A stretch of DNA of 64,000 nt from Paralichthys olivaceus (lineage: Eukaryota > Chordata > Actinopteri > Pleuronectiformes > Paralichthyidae), in NCBI RefSeq assembly GCF_024713975.1, contig NC_091113.1:10800501-10864500 (forward strand), in the 5' to 3' direction. Below the pieces are notes generated by a model. The model saw only the letters and a list, made by a program, of their open reading frames with translations. It made no database searches and had not been told where the DNA came from. Of this stretch, positions 13,871-39,548 are shown piece after piece. The number at the start of each line of letters is the position of its first letter. Position 1 is the stretch's first letter. The position numbers were made by a program, and so were the translations under genes.

Positions 13871-15050
13871 TCATGGAGACATGACTGCGTGTGTGTTTCC
13901 ACCTTTCCACCAGCTGACACCATAACTGAGGGTGTTGATGAGCTCTCGTTTGATTCTGCTAACCATTTCATCTTAAATCCTATCAGACAATCCTCACAGT
14001 GTTTCGTTGGTATTAACATTAGAATTACACAAATGTAAGTTTTACACAAGCATTCTTTTCCAGACTGATTTCTAGCTTATAATATATTATTCCCCCATTC
14101 CCTCTGTGCACAGATCCCTGTAATGCAGCAGGTCATAACCTACTTAGTAACCGTGGGGGAGCAGTTGTACAATGAAGAATTCTGATTAATAATGAGCGCA
14201 GAGTCATCTACATGAAACAGGGTCTTAACTAGTCACAAGAGATTCAATTATGGCCATGAAGTTGGATTCAGGATTTAAAAAAGACCTTATTCTGAGAAAT
14301 GAACTTTTCCACCATCACGGCCCACTGTGTCCAGTAAAAAATGTATTTCAATTTCTATGATTCACATTAACTACAAGAAAACAAAACTACATAATCCTCA
14401 TCACGACCGCCTCATGCTCCAAATAAAGCTTACACGCACTACAGCCGAGCAGTCCCGCTTTTACAAATCACTGTTAAAGCTGCTCTGAGTGATGTTCGCA
14501 AGTTTTCTTTGAAGGTGCTGTGATCTTTGTAATCTTTTTTCTTATGTCCCACTTTGCTCTTTCTCCCCACCTACATGAGAAATGTGAATCAGACCTCAGA
14601 GGACATTTGTCTCCCCATCTCTCTCTGCCACAATTCTAGCAGCACCCGCTTCTTTTTGAGTGCTGTGACTTTAACCCTCACACAATTTGATGCTAAATAA
14701 TTTCCAGATTCTTTGTCCAAATATTATAGCAAAACACTACCCATCACTTTGATTTAATTGTGACTAAACACACAGAAGTTGTTCTCTTTTAGGATGAATC
14801 ATTTCAGGATGAAAAAGTAAATACCTTTCAGTCTGCAGTTCAGTCTGTGTTGCTCCTCATTGTATCCGCAGCGACCTCCTTTATAAACCACAAAGAGACA
14901 AGATGAGATAAAGATCCGATGGATAAAATACAGATGAGAGGGGGAAAAAAAAGAAGTGATTTGCTTTTTCCTCTTTCAAAAATCACATTTTCATGCCTTC
15001 TAGTGTTTAAATGTGCAGCGGTGAGAGCCAGCTTGAGCCACTGTATTCTG
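13871..15050. other. Non-coding stretch
   Basis: No coding exon, RNA gene or clear repeat recognised. Confidence 0.45.
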
Positions 15051-15110
15051 CAGCCTCTCTTTCTCTTTCACACACATTCACTTTCACCTACTCTGTGCCC
15101 TGGTATAGCC

Positions 15111-18657
<3,547 letters not shown>

Positions 18658-18810
18658 AAGTGAAGCCAAAGCATCTTGCTCGCCACCTGGTGGCTAGATG
18701 CTTTTCTTTAGTTCTTATCACACAAACCTTTTTTGGTTATATTTCAGCTTTATTTATGCCTTGTTGTAGAAAGAGTAGACGTGTCATCCATCTTTATATA
18801 CAGTCTGCGG
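18658..18810. mobile_element. MITE-like element, copy C (internally deleted or truncated)
   Basis: Third copy of the family at 11006 and 33106. It keeps 'gtgaagcc', a 'cgccacctggtggctag' block (copy B has cgccatctagtggctgg), 'ttcttatcacac' and the right terminal repeat 'catccatctttatatacag'. The left terminus and most of the interior are missing. Confidence 0.65.
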
Positions 18811-20874
18811 TTTAAACAAAGCATTTCAAATTTACGGAGCCATTAGCCTTCCAAAAATCTTGAAAGCTTTATCCCAAAATAGTTTCATTGAGCACATAAA
18901 GATTCTCCTGCCAATTTGTACATGAATTTAGATTCTAATTTTTAGTTCTAATTTTATTGTTTATTGTTTCAAATTAAACATTGGTTGTCTAATATTTGAA
19001 CCAATTTATCATCCAAACTGATAAAGGGTCCAGGAACAAAAGCATTTATTAAATGTTTTTATGCATCTGTGGTCGGGGTAGAAGCCTCATTCCAACGATG
19101 GTTGATACCACACTGCCACATATTGGATTTGTTATAGTAAGCTATTGTTGGCCCATTAAACCGACAGTTTGCTCTAATCTCACAGCAGCTCTCCTTTGCC
19201 CCTTCTCCCTGTTCTCCTCTGTCCCTTTATTTGCCCTGTGTGTGTGTGTACATTTTGTAACTTGACGCTGGCACAAACAAACTGCAAGGAACGTTTCACT
19301 GCAGTGTTATTAGATGTCAGTGATGAATATCTTTCTCCCTCTCACTCGTTCTCTCACTGACAGATGGATGCAGGATAATCCCATTGATTTCAGACACCAG
19401 AGCGGGGCAGCAAGGGTGAATCCCTGAGCCTCGGTGCTTCTTACCGCATGAGGAAATGTGGTGAGCCCCCTCGTTCCAGTGCCATCGAATTCTATTTTTC
19501 TTCTTCATTTACATGCTCTTATACTTTGGCTCAGGGATCGACACAATGTCTGGGGAGGAGTGGCACATTATTGGAAACATGACACCCCTGTGTTCAGAGG
19601 TCTACATGGTTGGTACCTGGATCACGATGAAGAGGAAATTCGGCTTGTATAAGACAAAACAGTTATTAGATCAAAAATGCATCAGTCGGCTGTAAGTACA
19701 GTTTATGCACCATCAGATAAAGAAAACATAAAAATAGGAGTAATCAATAATATCTATGATTAGTGTAAAGGAATCATCCCCTCTAGGTTTTATTATACAA
19801 TTTTTCACATGTACATTTACAGTTTTCGTTAACAATCCAGAAGAAAACATGAAACAATATATTAATGAAAAAATGACAAAAACAGTAAAAACCCTAACAT
19901 TTATTTAATATTTAATCAGTGAACTCAATTGATGAAACAGTAACAGCCAGTTACCGTCTCACATTCTAACACAGGGATATATTAAACCCTAACTTTGGGG
20001 CTATTGCTAAATACATTATACATCGGCTAAGAAAAATTGCTCATTTAATGTGAAATGTTAAGTTGTCCTTTATCAGCCTCTTATGTTTAATTGGCCTTTG
20101 CTTTTCAGATAATTTTCACATATGCTCAGATTGGTGCACTATAGAATTAAGCGAAGCAAAACTTCTCCCGTCTAACTTTGCACAATCATTTTGAAGTATG
20201 CTACATAAGCGGCACCACACAACTTCCTCGGCTCCCTGCTTTGAGAGACTGGCATGTGCCGGGGTTCTTAAGTTATTAATACTGTGGCAGCAGTGTCTTA
20301 CCTGAAAGAGAATATGTTAACACTTAGCATGAAGAGCCTGAACACAACAAAGACACAATAGATTAACATGAATGAAGAATATGTTACATGAGAAGCATTT
20401 TGAGAAAAAAAGTTTTTTTTAAAGGACCTCAACTAAGGCTACATCCACACTACTAGGTTTTTATATGAAAATGGCGGTTTCAAACAAAAAGTTGTTACAT
20501 CCACGTGAGCATTTTGGCTCAGAATCAGTTTTAATCCCTGTCCGGCGTACAACGGGGAGCATCTGGTTGTTTGTTGCAGAACGAGCTAGGTTACAAACAA
20601 CACTGCTTGAATAATGCCTTATTGTTTCCTACGCATCTGAGCAGTTGTATCATTGTAAAATGCAGAATTTCTTTGCACAACAGGGTCAGCAACATTTATA
20701 ATTGATAATCCATTTCACGTTCTACACTGATCGCCGAGGCAAATGCTGGGCGTATCATTAGCAGAGTTGATGCATTTTCAAATGAAAATGTAGTTGTGTG
20801 ATGTAGCCCAAGAAACACATTTAATAAAGAATTGTTTTTACCCTGGTTCTCCATGCAGTCCTGCATGAGACATT
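18811..20874. other. Non-coding stretch between slc17a7 3' end and shank upstream region
   Basis: No supported exon. AT-rich. Frames of 60-70 codons near 19.3-19.7 kb have no recognisable domain. Confidence 0.45.
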
Positions 20875-20880
20875 TTTATT
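20875..20880 (-). terminator. Candidate poly(A) signal of slc17a7
   Basis: Plus-strand tttatt (AATAAA on the gene strand) lies about 790 nt after the slc17a7 stop codon at 21666-21668. It is the first canonical hexamer I noticed in the right orientation. Actual use is unproven. Confidence 0.35.
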
Positions 20881-21665
20881 CCCCAGTTTGTGAGCAGGCA
20901 GACAGGTTCGAGGCCTGGAACTTCAAACATTTTTGCACGAGGAATTCAACTTCTACATCTAGAAATGATCTGTATTGGGCTATCAACAGAAAACAGTAAT
21001 ATTTGCAGATGGTCAATTATCTTCTCAGTGGATAAGTAAATCAATAGTAGAGAGCAAAAATATTTAGTTGTATTGGCACAAGGAAAATGCTTTTTCTTAA
21101 AAGTGTGCTCATTAGAGACAAAACTTTAACTTCAGTGGAGGTACAGTACATACACGGCTATGGGTTGCAGAAACTCTACAACTCAATAAGTTTTCATCCG
21201 TCAACAGATGCGCTTGTGACCAATGTGCGCCCAAAGATTTCGGAATGACTTAAATGAGAGGGTTGCTAATGGGATCCAAGTCCTGTCAATTCTTATATAA
21301 ACGTCTATAATTACTACAATGGATACACGTCAACGAAAGCCACACCAGGCCTAAAACACAGCCCTTCTCCAACAGATATCACAGGGAGGCTGACAGGTCC
21401 TACAACTCTCCTACTTAAAGTGTCTGTCACACAAGGTACACAATTGCAATCACAAACACACATTTACATCTACTAATGTCTTCACCTCCACTGTGCAGTC
21501 TCTTTGAATTCAGTTCAGTTGTATTGATGTAGTCAGACTTGCTGAAAATCGTCCTTCCCGGCTTCTGTTTTAAATCCGCACTTTTAAAGTCATCCGGTGA
21601 GACGCGACGCGGCTGATGCACAGTTTCGGCCTCACTAGAGGCTGTGTGCAGAGGACCTGCTGGTT

Positions 21666-31243
<9,578 letters not shown>

Positions 31244-31760
31244 CCTCACGACTCCAGGTTCCGACCAAGGTGCAGTCTTTGCGCGCTCCCGCCCGAGCGC
31301 ACAGGGTTCTCCTCCTCCTCTCCTGCTCCCTCCGCCTCGTGTCTCTCACTCAGACATTAAAAAACTAAAACAAAGGAAAAACTTGATTTTACTTGATCAC
31401 CAGCGTCCTTAACCTCGCCGTTCCCTGAAGCTGCAGTCAGCAACTCTGATTTTCCACAATTGTCCTCCACATGGTCAGTGCCACTTTGCCCTTTTCCTCC
31501 TCCTCAGTGTCCTGAAGGAACTTTCCTCACACTCCCCGGTGTCCGGAGAGGAGCAGGAGGTGCAGGAGGAGCAGGAGACAACTTTCGACAGGAGTCATGG
31601 CCCGGGGCGGCGTCACTGGCCGTGGTCCTGAAACCAGATTACCGCTGCCCGCGCGCTAATCTCCCCAAGTGTGTGTAGTGAGTGGAAGGTAGCATGTCAC
31701 TTCCTTCCCGGCGTTTTAAGCAGCGGCTATTCTTGGAGCGCACAAGCCTTCAATGGAGAG
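31244..31760 (-). promoter_or_regulatory. Presumed slc17a7 5' UTR and promoter region
   Basis: Directly upstream of the slc17a7 ATG on its strand. It is GC- and CpG-richer than surrounding DNA (gcgcgctcccgcccgagcgc near 31279). No TATA box or transcription start can be assigned. Confidence 0.4.
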
Positions 31761-32906
31761 AGTCAGAGTAAATACTGTCCGATCGAAGCATATCACCACA
31801 GTTCCCAGGTATTTGTGACACAGGGAGGGGCAGGCTGCTGCCGGGAGGCTGCAGAGGAGTCTGGGCGGAGGATTATTTGCGCTTTTGGGACCACTGATTG
31901 TTTTATTTTCAACTATGGACCCAGGCTGTGCAAGACTAAGAGTAAAAAAACAAATATTCTTTTTTAGCCTAATATATAAATATTCTAGAAATTGATTTTC
32001 TTGCAGGGTTTCCTTTGAGACCTGACGCACAGGAAACGCTGCCATGACGCAACTGCATTGTATTATTCATTGTTTTCAGTAAATAACCACTTGACTTTAC
32101 AGCAGAAGTTTGTGACACTAGATGTTTTCAAGATTCAAGAACTGTATTGACATTGTGCAACTAAAGAAATACGAAATTGTCATTCTCAAATCAAATTGTG
32201 CCTTTAACGATTTATGAAAGGTAAAAATCAGCTAAATAAGAAAATATAAATACAAGCAACGCAAGAATGAAATAAAGTTTTTCAATAAAATATAAGTAAA
32301 GACAATTTAAGGTGATAAAAGTACAAGAGCATCGTAGTAAATTCAGTGATATAAATAAAGAAAAACTAAATAATATAAATAATATGAAAATTGCAGTGTT
32401 TTAAGGTGACTGTGGATAGGATGACAATAAATATTGCACATGTGATACAATTGCATAGTGGAGTCTTATTAGAATGAAGAAAGTTTGTTTGTATGTCGTT
32501 AAATTTGTTATGTGAATATGAACTTTGTCTGAAACTAGGTGTATTAAATCCACTTTTAAGATTATTTTTAACAACATGAGCGTCTATCTAAAGAAGCTCA
32601 AACACAGATCAAAGACTGTCAGATACTTTTTGATTTCACTCGTTTGCTGAAAGTCTCAAGCAAATGTATTTTTAGCCGAGGAACAAGAGACTCTTCTTTG
32701 GTCTGCGTTGTGGAGATTCTCCTTTGTTACAACTGGCATTGAAGCTCACGGAAACATAGTAAAAATCTGTATATCTAATTATGAGGCTGTGATTATTGGT
32801 CATAAAGAGCAGAAATGTGGTGGCAGTGCTGAAAGGACAGATAGGATCAGGTGCAGAGAAGATCTAGTTTATTGTAACTGTACAAACAGAGACACAGATA
32901 TATAAC

Positions 32907-32945
<39 letters not shown>

Positions 32946-33105
32946 TGTGATGTACAGACACACTGTGTGTGTGGTAGTTGTGGGTAGTAAGAGGGTTAAA
33001 GGTCAGGAGGTCACAGACAACAGTGTCAGAGGTGCATCAGGTGAATGGTGAATGTTTCTAATAATTATATTTGTATTTTCCTGCTGATAAGTTTGTGAGC
33101 GGAAA
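31761..33105. other. Intergenic, slc17a7 to the membrane-protein gene
   Basis: No exon found. About 32125-32300 resembles a reversed LINE 3' region ('acgaaattgtcattctc'). An (AT)n run lies at 32909-32942. I looked for a PTH2/TIP39-like gene, which lies near here in mammals, and saw none. Confidence 0.4.
32909..32942. repeat. (AT)17 microsatellite
   Basis: Perfect AT dinucleotide run. Confidence 0.9.
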
Positions 33106-33568
33106 CCATAGACTGTAAATAAAGATGAAAAACATGCCACCTGACCAAGAGTGAAGCCACACCGTCCAGATCGCCATCTAGTGGCTGGCTGCAGTATAGG
33201 TCATAAAACCCACCTCCTCTATGTTAGTGGACAGGACATGGACCAAAATAAAAAGTATACGTCAAATAGAATTTTCTACTGGATGGTTTCTGTCATTTAA
33301 GGTAATTCTAATCACACTGGTGTTGTTCCAGTAAGTTTGGTTTTAATTAGCTTTTTGGTGATAAAAACAGAGTGAAACGTGATTGACAGCTGAGAGACTA
33401 ACCAGAGATTGGTCAACACTGTGTATCGGTGGGATCTTCATCTCCTGATCGCTACTGCACAGACTGTGGCGCCAAACGCACAAGATGGCAGCGTTCACAT
33501 GCAGGATATTTTGGCTTCATTTTCTGGATATTGGGAGGATTAGGAGAGGCTTTATTTACAGTCAGTGG
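33106..33568. mobile_element. MITE-like element, copy B
   Basis: Fullest copy of the family. Left end is ccatagactgtaaataaag. The right end, reverse complemented, is ccactgactgtaaataaag, forming terminal inverted repeats of about 19 bp. It shares 'gtgaagcc', 'ataaaacccacctcct', 'gattgacagctgag' and 'gattggtc' with copy A at 11006. Flanks show no obvious target duplication. The right terminus contains AATAAA on the minus strand, 156-161 nt past the stop codon of the adjacent minus-strand gene. Confidence 0.78.
33551..33556 (-). terminator. Candidate poly(A) signal inside MITE copy B
   Basis: AATAAA on the minus strand, about 155 nt past the stop codon of the three-exon gene at 33712-34914. 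Confidence 0.4.
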
Positions 33569-33711
33569 TGCAAACCTGATCTTTTTAAGCAAGATTTTGT
33601 CTACAAAGATTTTAAATTGAATCAGTGTTCAGAAAATGATAAGCAACATGCACAGTGAAAGAGAAACTACTTCTTTACGTCATTGTAATGTGTCAAACTC
33701 AGCATTTAACA

Positions 33712-34914
33712 TCAGATGCAGCTCTTCTCCAGATCCTTGGCTGATATAGTTCTCAGAGAGCGAGAGGAGAGGAAGGGGGGAGGGAAGGGCATGGCAGAGG
33801 GAGGAGGGGACAGGCTGGGTGGGACAGAGATGATGGAAGGAGTGTCTGAGAGCGAGCCGTAACCGGCTTTACACACATCTACTGCGCTGGAGTTAACAGA
33901 GTTGTGAAAAAACACAGAGGGAGGGTCCATGGGGTCTGTAGTTAAATCTGCAGACAGAAATATGAAACACTTTATTTGAAACTTGTAGATATTTCCTGTC
34001 AATTCAAAGGTTGATTTATTTAGATATTTTATCACAGGATGAAGCAAAAGAATCAGTGATTAAAGCTACATTTATTTCACTTTCTTTATTAAAGTGTTAA
34101 TGGATGTTGTTGAAAGCTTTCAGGCCCGTTTAGGGGACTGATATTTATGAGTGTGTAAAATTTGGTGCAGATCCAAATAAAATCCAGATCTAGAGAAATT
34201 AAATGTGAGACTGTTGGGCCTTCACATTTAGTACAATTCTAGTTTTGTTTGTTTTTTTCAGTTGATAATTTTCTCTGTGGTTGTGCAGGCAGATAGGAGA
34301 CTGCATGTGTATTTTTACACCCACATTAAACCCACAAAAAAAAACATAACTATCTAAAATACAGGCATACAAAGTCATGCCCCCACCATTCTCAAAGAGC
34401 CTCCAACTCAGTATGGATTTAATGAAGAGCATGAATGTACCTGGGTCATCATTCAGCTGGGTGTGCAGGTACTGGTGTTTGCTGTAGAACTTGTTGTAGA
34501 TGCAGTAAACAGACGCCATCAGGGTGAACGTTCCCAGGGCTGCAGCGATGAACAGACCCACTTTGGCATTATCTTTGTCTCCATGGGCGTCTGTGGAGAC
34601 ACAAACACACCACAAATACACGCAGAATAGGAGTTTTCTGCCTTTATCAATATTGACCTGCTGTACTATCTTTGTTTTGGCATGTGCTGCCTTTCTAAGA
34701 TTAACACTGTGCAAGGTGGGTAGGGAACAAGCTTACATGTCCTCTTTGTATTTAAGCGAGTGGTTTCTTCTTTTCCAAGAAGGTCCCGTATTTGCGTTGA
34801 AGGAGGAGGAGCAGCCGGGGCCTGATGGGCGTTGATCTGCCCTGACTGCAGGGTGCTCTGGGAGATGCACAGTGGAAACACCAGCAGCAGGCACAGAGCT
34901 GCCAGGCCTGCCAT
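33712..34914 (-). CDS. Small single-pass type I membrane protein (3 exons), GFY-position gene
   Basis: Exons 34914-34737, 34590-34441 and 33947-33712 join in phase to a 187-aa protein. Junctions are ACAT|GTAAGC..CCACAG|ACGCC and CCAG|GTACAT..CTGCAG|ATTTA. Residues 1-20 ([20 protein letters not shown]) look like a signal peptide. A short lumenal part follows, then one transmembrane segment ([21 protein letters not shown], split here: [11 protein letters not shown] plus [10 protein letters not shown]). The cytosolic tail has [16 protein letters not shown], an AGYGSLSD motif and a Pro/Ser-rich stretch before the C-terminus. It lies between slc17a7 and the SLC6 gene, where mammals carry GFY (Golgi-associated olfactory signalling regulator). 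Similarity to GFY is weak by eye and human GFY is much longer, so the name is an inference from position. Exon structure and topology are clear; function is unknown. Confidence 0.6.
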
Positions 34915-37900
34915 GTGGGTACGCCTATAAATCGAATTCTGGTTACTTCACAAACATTTATCTGCACGAGGACTAAGTTAGTGTGGTTATGTATGTGGAA
35001 GGTGAACATTCCTCTTCACCCAATCAGAATTTACGAGCTGTGTGTGCAAAACGCTTGTTCACTTGGAACACAAGTCTCCCTGCACTTCACCTTCACTTCG
35101 AAATTGAGGAAATGTGCATCCGTGCATCAACTTCACGAGCATTTTTTTTTTTTTTGCATTTTGCTTTTTGAGAGGAATGGAATGTATATTTATGTCAAAG
35201 TAAAATTGAGAAGTCCGGAGATTCTCCTTTGGCCACAACCAGAAAACTGGTTGGTCTGTTTTCCACCGTTCAGGATAATGGAGGAAGGTCAAGGTTTTAT
35301 TCACCGTGTGGATTTTCCCCACTAGTTGTCAGCAGAGGACCCTGAGTGATGACGCTTCTGAAACAGTGTCTGCTTCTACTTTTGTGGCTTGTCTGACTAA
35401 ATTGTGTTTATTTGAAAAAAACAACACTTGGTTCCTGGTCCATCCCTCTCACAATACATATCATCCTCCAGTACAACAGCGCAGGAAACTTTTAGAATAA
35501 TGTTTCCTGTCAGTTCACGTTGTAACTTAACTGTATTTTGTCTCCGTTGTTGGCATGGGAACAGATACTTAATGCAACACGATGGAGAGAAATTAAACTG
35601 GATTATTTACATTATTAACATGATATCAATATTTTATATGGAATACCAGTATATCACAACACCCATAATCTGTACTAAAATTAATTTAGACACTTTCTAG
35701 AAATGGACTTTGCAGAGAGGGATCAGGAATTTACTGAGCCTAGTGTAAGTATTTACCTCCATCATCTTTCAGAACGTTATTATTGAAAATTATGTAGCAA
35801 ATCCTACCTGGCCCTGAAACCATGCCCTGTTTAACAGAGTTATACATTTTAAAAGCATCTTATTAATATCCTTTACCTGAGGTCGAAGTGAAGATGTCGC
35901 ATTTCTCTCAGCAGGGTGTTGGTCCTGTCCTCTCTGCCTCCACCTGACTGAGGTGAGCCTGCATCCAAGACAACTGAACTCCCCGGACACATTACATTTC
36001 CAAGGGGACACCTTCCACACAAAAATACACTTAGTACTTACATGAGCGATTTCTACAGCCAGACAAAGCGGGGTAGGAAAACTCTTCTGTGTGCACATTT
36101 TGCTTTGGCAAAATGGTTTGTACACTTTTAAAATATTTGACAGTAAATTTCTAGTTTGAACGGAAAGTAAAAGCAAATTTCTGGAGGTCAGAGAGTGGAT
36201 TTAACAAAGTGTCTAAAGATGTGTTATTAAATTATTAATAAAATAAAATATCTAAGAAATACAGAATAAAACAATGCAGATGATTCTCTGGACAAAAATA
36301 TCAAGTTTGTTTTTGTGGAATCAATCAGATTATTCAGTAATATATCAAATATTAAGTTCCTGAAATGCATCATTATAATTTACATCTGCAGTGTTAATGG
36401 ATAATCTCGAGGTAAAACATCCTCCGAAGTCAGCTGCTTTGAAACAGTTTCAAAAAGGGCAGTATATTTTCCTGTTGTCTGCACAGCCCTGCAAGGACAC
36501 AAACTTCCCAAGGACTGATTGATAAGAGAGAAAAACAAAGAGCTCAATGTATGAAACATTCAAATTGTGTTTTAAAGCTACAGCTACAATATGTCAGCTG
36601 CTTTTCCAAAGCCTTGCACGTTTCAGGCCACCTGCGCTTCCAACACATGAAGACCCAAACTAAAATCTACACCAGTCAAAGCAGGGATGACCTCGAAGTG
36701 TTTCCCCACATCAGGCACATTCAGTTGCAACCTGTACTATAACACGTCGGTAAGAAAAGCAAATCCTCATACAGCCGCTGCACGTTGTTCTACAGCTGCA
36801 CACGTGCACACATCAAGTCGTGACATGCTTCAACTTTCCAGGTGTGCAGACAGCAGGAGATGAAAGTGGTGACATGAAATAATCTTTTTCTCCTTAAAAG
36901 CTGCCAGTGGGTCCAGAGAGTCCGTAAGAAACACGATAAAACTGCCATTTCAAGGTAAGTGTGTTAAGGCGTCCACTGAGCAGACTTGTAAACAACATTC
37001 AGTATCTGACAGGTGATATTTGTTTCTTGAGGAATGAAAGGGGTCAAGTCGACCTCTCAATGCACAGGAGGATCAATTTCCTGCCTCTCAACCCAGATGT
37101 CACGTACACCTTAAACTTAGATTCTTCTTATTATATAAGGAACGCTTGTGGACTCACAATCACAAAACTGAAACTACAAACTTAAGCCAGCCTTATTTCT
37201 ACGGCTACTTCAGTTAGTGCAGTTGTGAATTCACAAATATTTGCAACACCAACTATTACTCAAGTGTTTCCTTTTTGCACAACTGCAATTCGGACATGCA
37301 GAACTCATTTGGATTTTGAGCCGCCTTTTGGAAGAAAAAAGGAAGGAAATTGTACATCTGAGCAGTTAAATCCAGAATTTTGACCACAGATAGTTTAAAT
37401 ACAATATCATGCTGCAAGTCTTTAATTTACAAAATGGCATTATATACAGTAGCAGTGGAATTATATTACATTTTCTCAAAAGTTCATTTTATACAAACTA
37501 GCTACAAACGAGATTGAAAAGTGAAACAATTTGATGCTGGAATGTTTTTGACATTTTGTTCAGTTGGCCTCATTGAACATGAAGGCACTTGATACAGAAA
37601 CATTCAACAGCATTCAAGTTCATAAGGTCAATTCATTTTCATCATAACCCCCCCGAACATTATCAAAACCTTTAACTTCAGAAAAATGGCTGATAAAAAC
37701 ATAAGTGATCAAGGACTGAAGTCTAAAAATCATTTTTACAACATTTTAAAACACTGTAATTAAATGATATACAGTTATAGTTTAAGTTTAAAACTTTGTC
37801 TGGTTTGGCCTTTTAGTTTCTACTTAAACAAGAACTAAAAGAAAAAAATAAACAAAGCTTCATGCAAAATTTGATTTACAAATAAAGTCCCACCGAATGT

Positions 37901-38530
37901 CTTAAACATTTGTTCTTGAAGAGAATCGATGTATTTTATACATATTTACAATGAAAACGTGAGTTTCCTGTGTTTGTATTCCGTCAACCATTCAGAAAAT
38001 ACATTGTTTACAACAGTGTAGTGCTGCTGATGTTTTCTTAAACATGACATGTTTAAACAGAAACAAGACACAGTGACACTAAAATAACAGTTGTCATGAA
38101 ACAAGGCCAGAAACTGAGTTGGATTTCAACATAGTTATCACATGACGTGTAGGCACATCTGCATTCATACGTTTAAATATGAAACTCGGGCCTCAAATGT
38201 GATGATCTGTAAACATTCTGTGTAGTGAAGAGCACTAACATTGTACCTAATAACTGTTTAATGTCAACACAGCTGAATTCACTGTCCTGATGTAACAGTC
38301 ACACAATCTGCTCAAATAGTTCCTGTAGTTTCTGACCTTTGTAGAGTAATAATATCACAGATCTGTTTCCAGAATCGTTTCCTCAAACTCAGCAACAAAA
38401 CATCATCTGTGTGGTGCTTCGTGCACGGCACCTGATTCTGCCTTACACACAGATACAGCAACGCCATGATCAATTATAATTATTATATTTCATTTTAATT
38501 TAGTTTTTGTTTGAATTCAGGCTCATCTTT
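34915..38530. other. Upstream of the membrane-protein gene; 3' side of the SLC6 gene
   Basis: No coding exon supported. A good donor on the minus strand at 35878 (CCTCAG|GTAAAG) could end a 5' UTR exon (about 35879-36000) of the membrane-protein gene, with a possible acceptor just upstream of its ATG (TTATAG, around 34928-34933). The rest is AT-rich and may partly be the SLC6 gene's 3' flank. Confidence 0.4.
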
Positions 38531-38536
38531 TTTATT
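38531..38536 (-). terminator. Candidate poly(A) signal of the SLC6 gene
   Basis: Plus tttatt (AATAAA on the gene strand), about 1.0 kb after the stop at 39549-39551. Usage unproven. Confidence 0.3.
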
Positions 38537-39548
38537 TTTGTTAACAACTCAAGTCATGACTGACAAGTCATGACTGACAATCTAAAGCAACACATCAGTT
38601 TACTGTGCTGTGAAAGGTTTAAGAATAAAAAATACAAACAGCACATAAGAGCTCTGTGAAGTTCACATGGAGGGAGACATTGTTGACTGTAACAAATAAA
38701 ATGAGGAGCAAACGTTTAGTTTCTGGGACATTCACTGTCAAAGTAAGATGCATGACCTCATCAGGTGATGAGCTGTATCACACAAGAGAGCTTTAACAAA
38801 GGTTTGAAATGTTTTGGTTATATTAGATAAATTCACAAGTGAAGCTTTTATATATAAAAACGCAAGAAAAGGATGTGATATCTTCTGGCTTGTACAGATT
38901 TTTTTGCTCATTTGGACAACAACTCTCTTCAAATCATCAGCTGTTGGTAGTTCTGCCTTTTGTTACCAAGCAGCAATAAATAACTTGTTCTATTATGTTC
39001 TAGTATTTTCCGTATTACAGTTGTCTGGAATCTCTCAGTTCATTTTCAGTTTCCAGGCGGAGTTATCAACCAGCGAGTGGCAGAGCAGGCTCTCAAACAA
39101 TCCTAGCAACGACATGTGATGTAACCGGAGTGACAGGTTATTGTGTTTCTCTTTAGAGAAAAATAGACCAACCAGTTTGTTTAATACTGTCTCGATAGCT
39201 GATTCATCACACCTCTTCACATCAGCTACAGTATACTGGTTATAATAATGTTTCAGTGGCGCTCTAATTGGACACTGTCAGTAATCGTACAAATCGCGCC
39301 CCACTTTAGATAAATGGTTGAGATTGATCCAACCAGTTTGAAGACGGACAAATCTTGTTGGATTGGCAGTACTTAAAAAATATCATCTGGATACTGGACT
39401 TCATAAAAGTATAAAAAAGGTTTGAAATATTAAAATAAGGTCTGTGTCATATCTGCCATGAAGAGAGAGATATGATTAAAACTTCCTTGAAAATGGCCCA
39501 CTGAATCTTTGACTGAGTGCTGATGGTCATCTCCCTTAAGTTCAATAT

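Noticed and set aside
31761-39548. Search for PTH2/TIP39
   Set aside because: No peptide resembling the TIP39 core found in either strand of the slc17a7-SLC6 interval.
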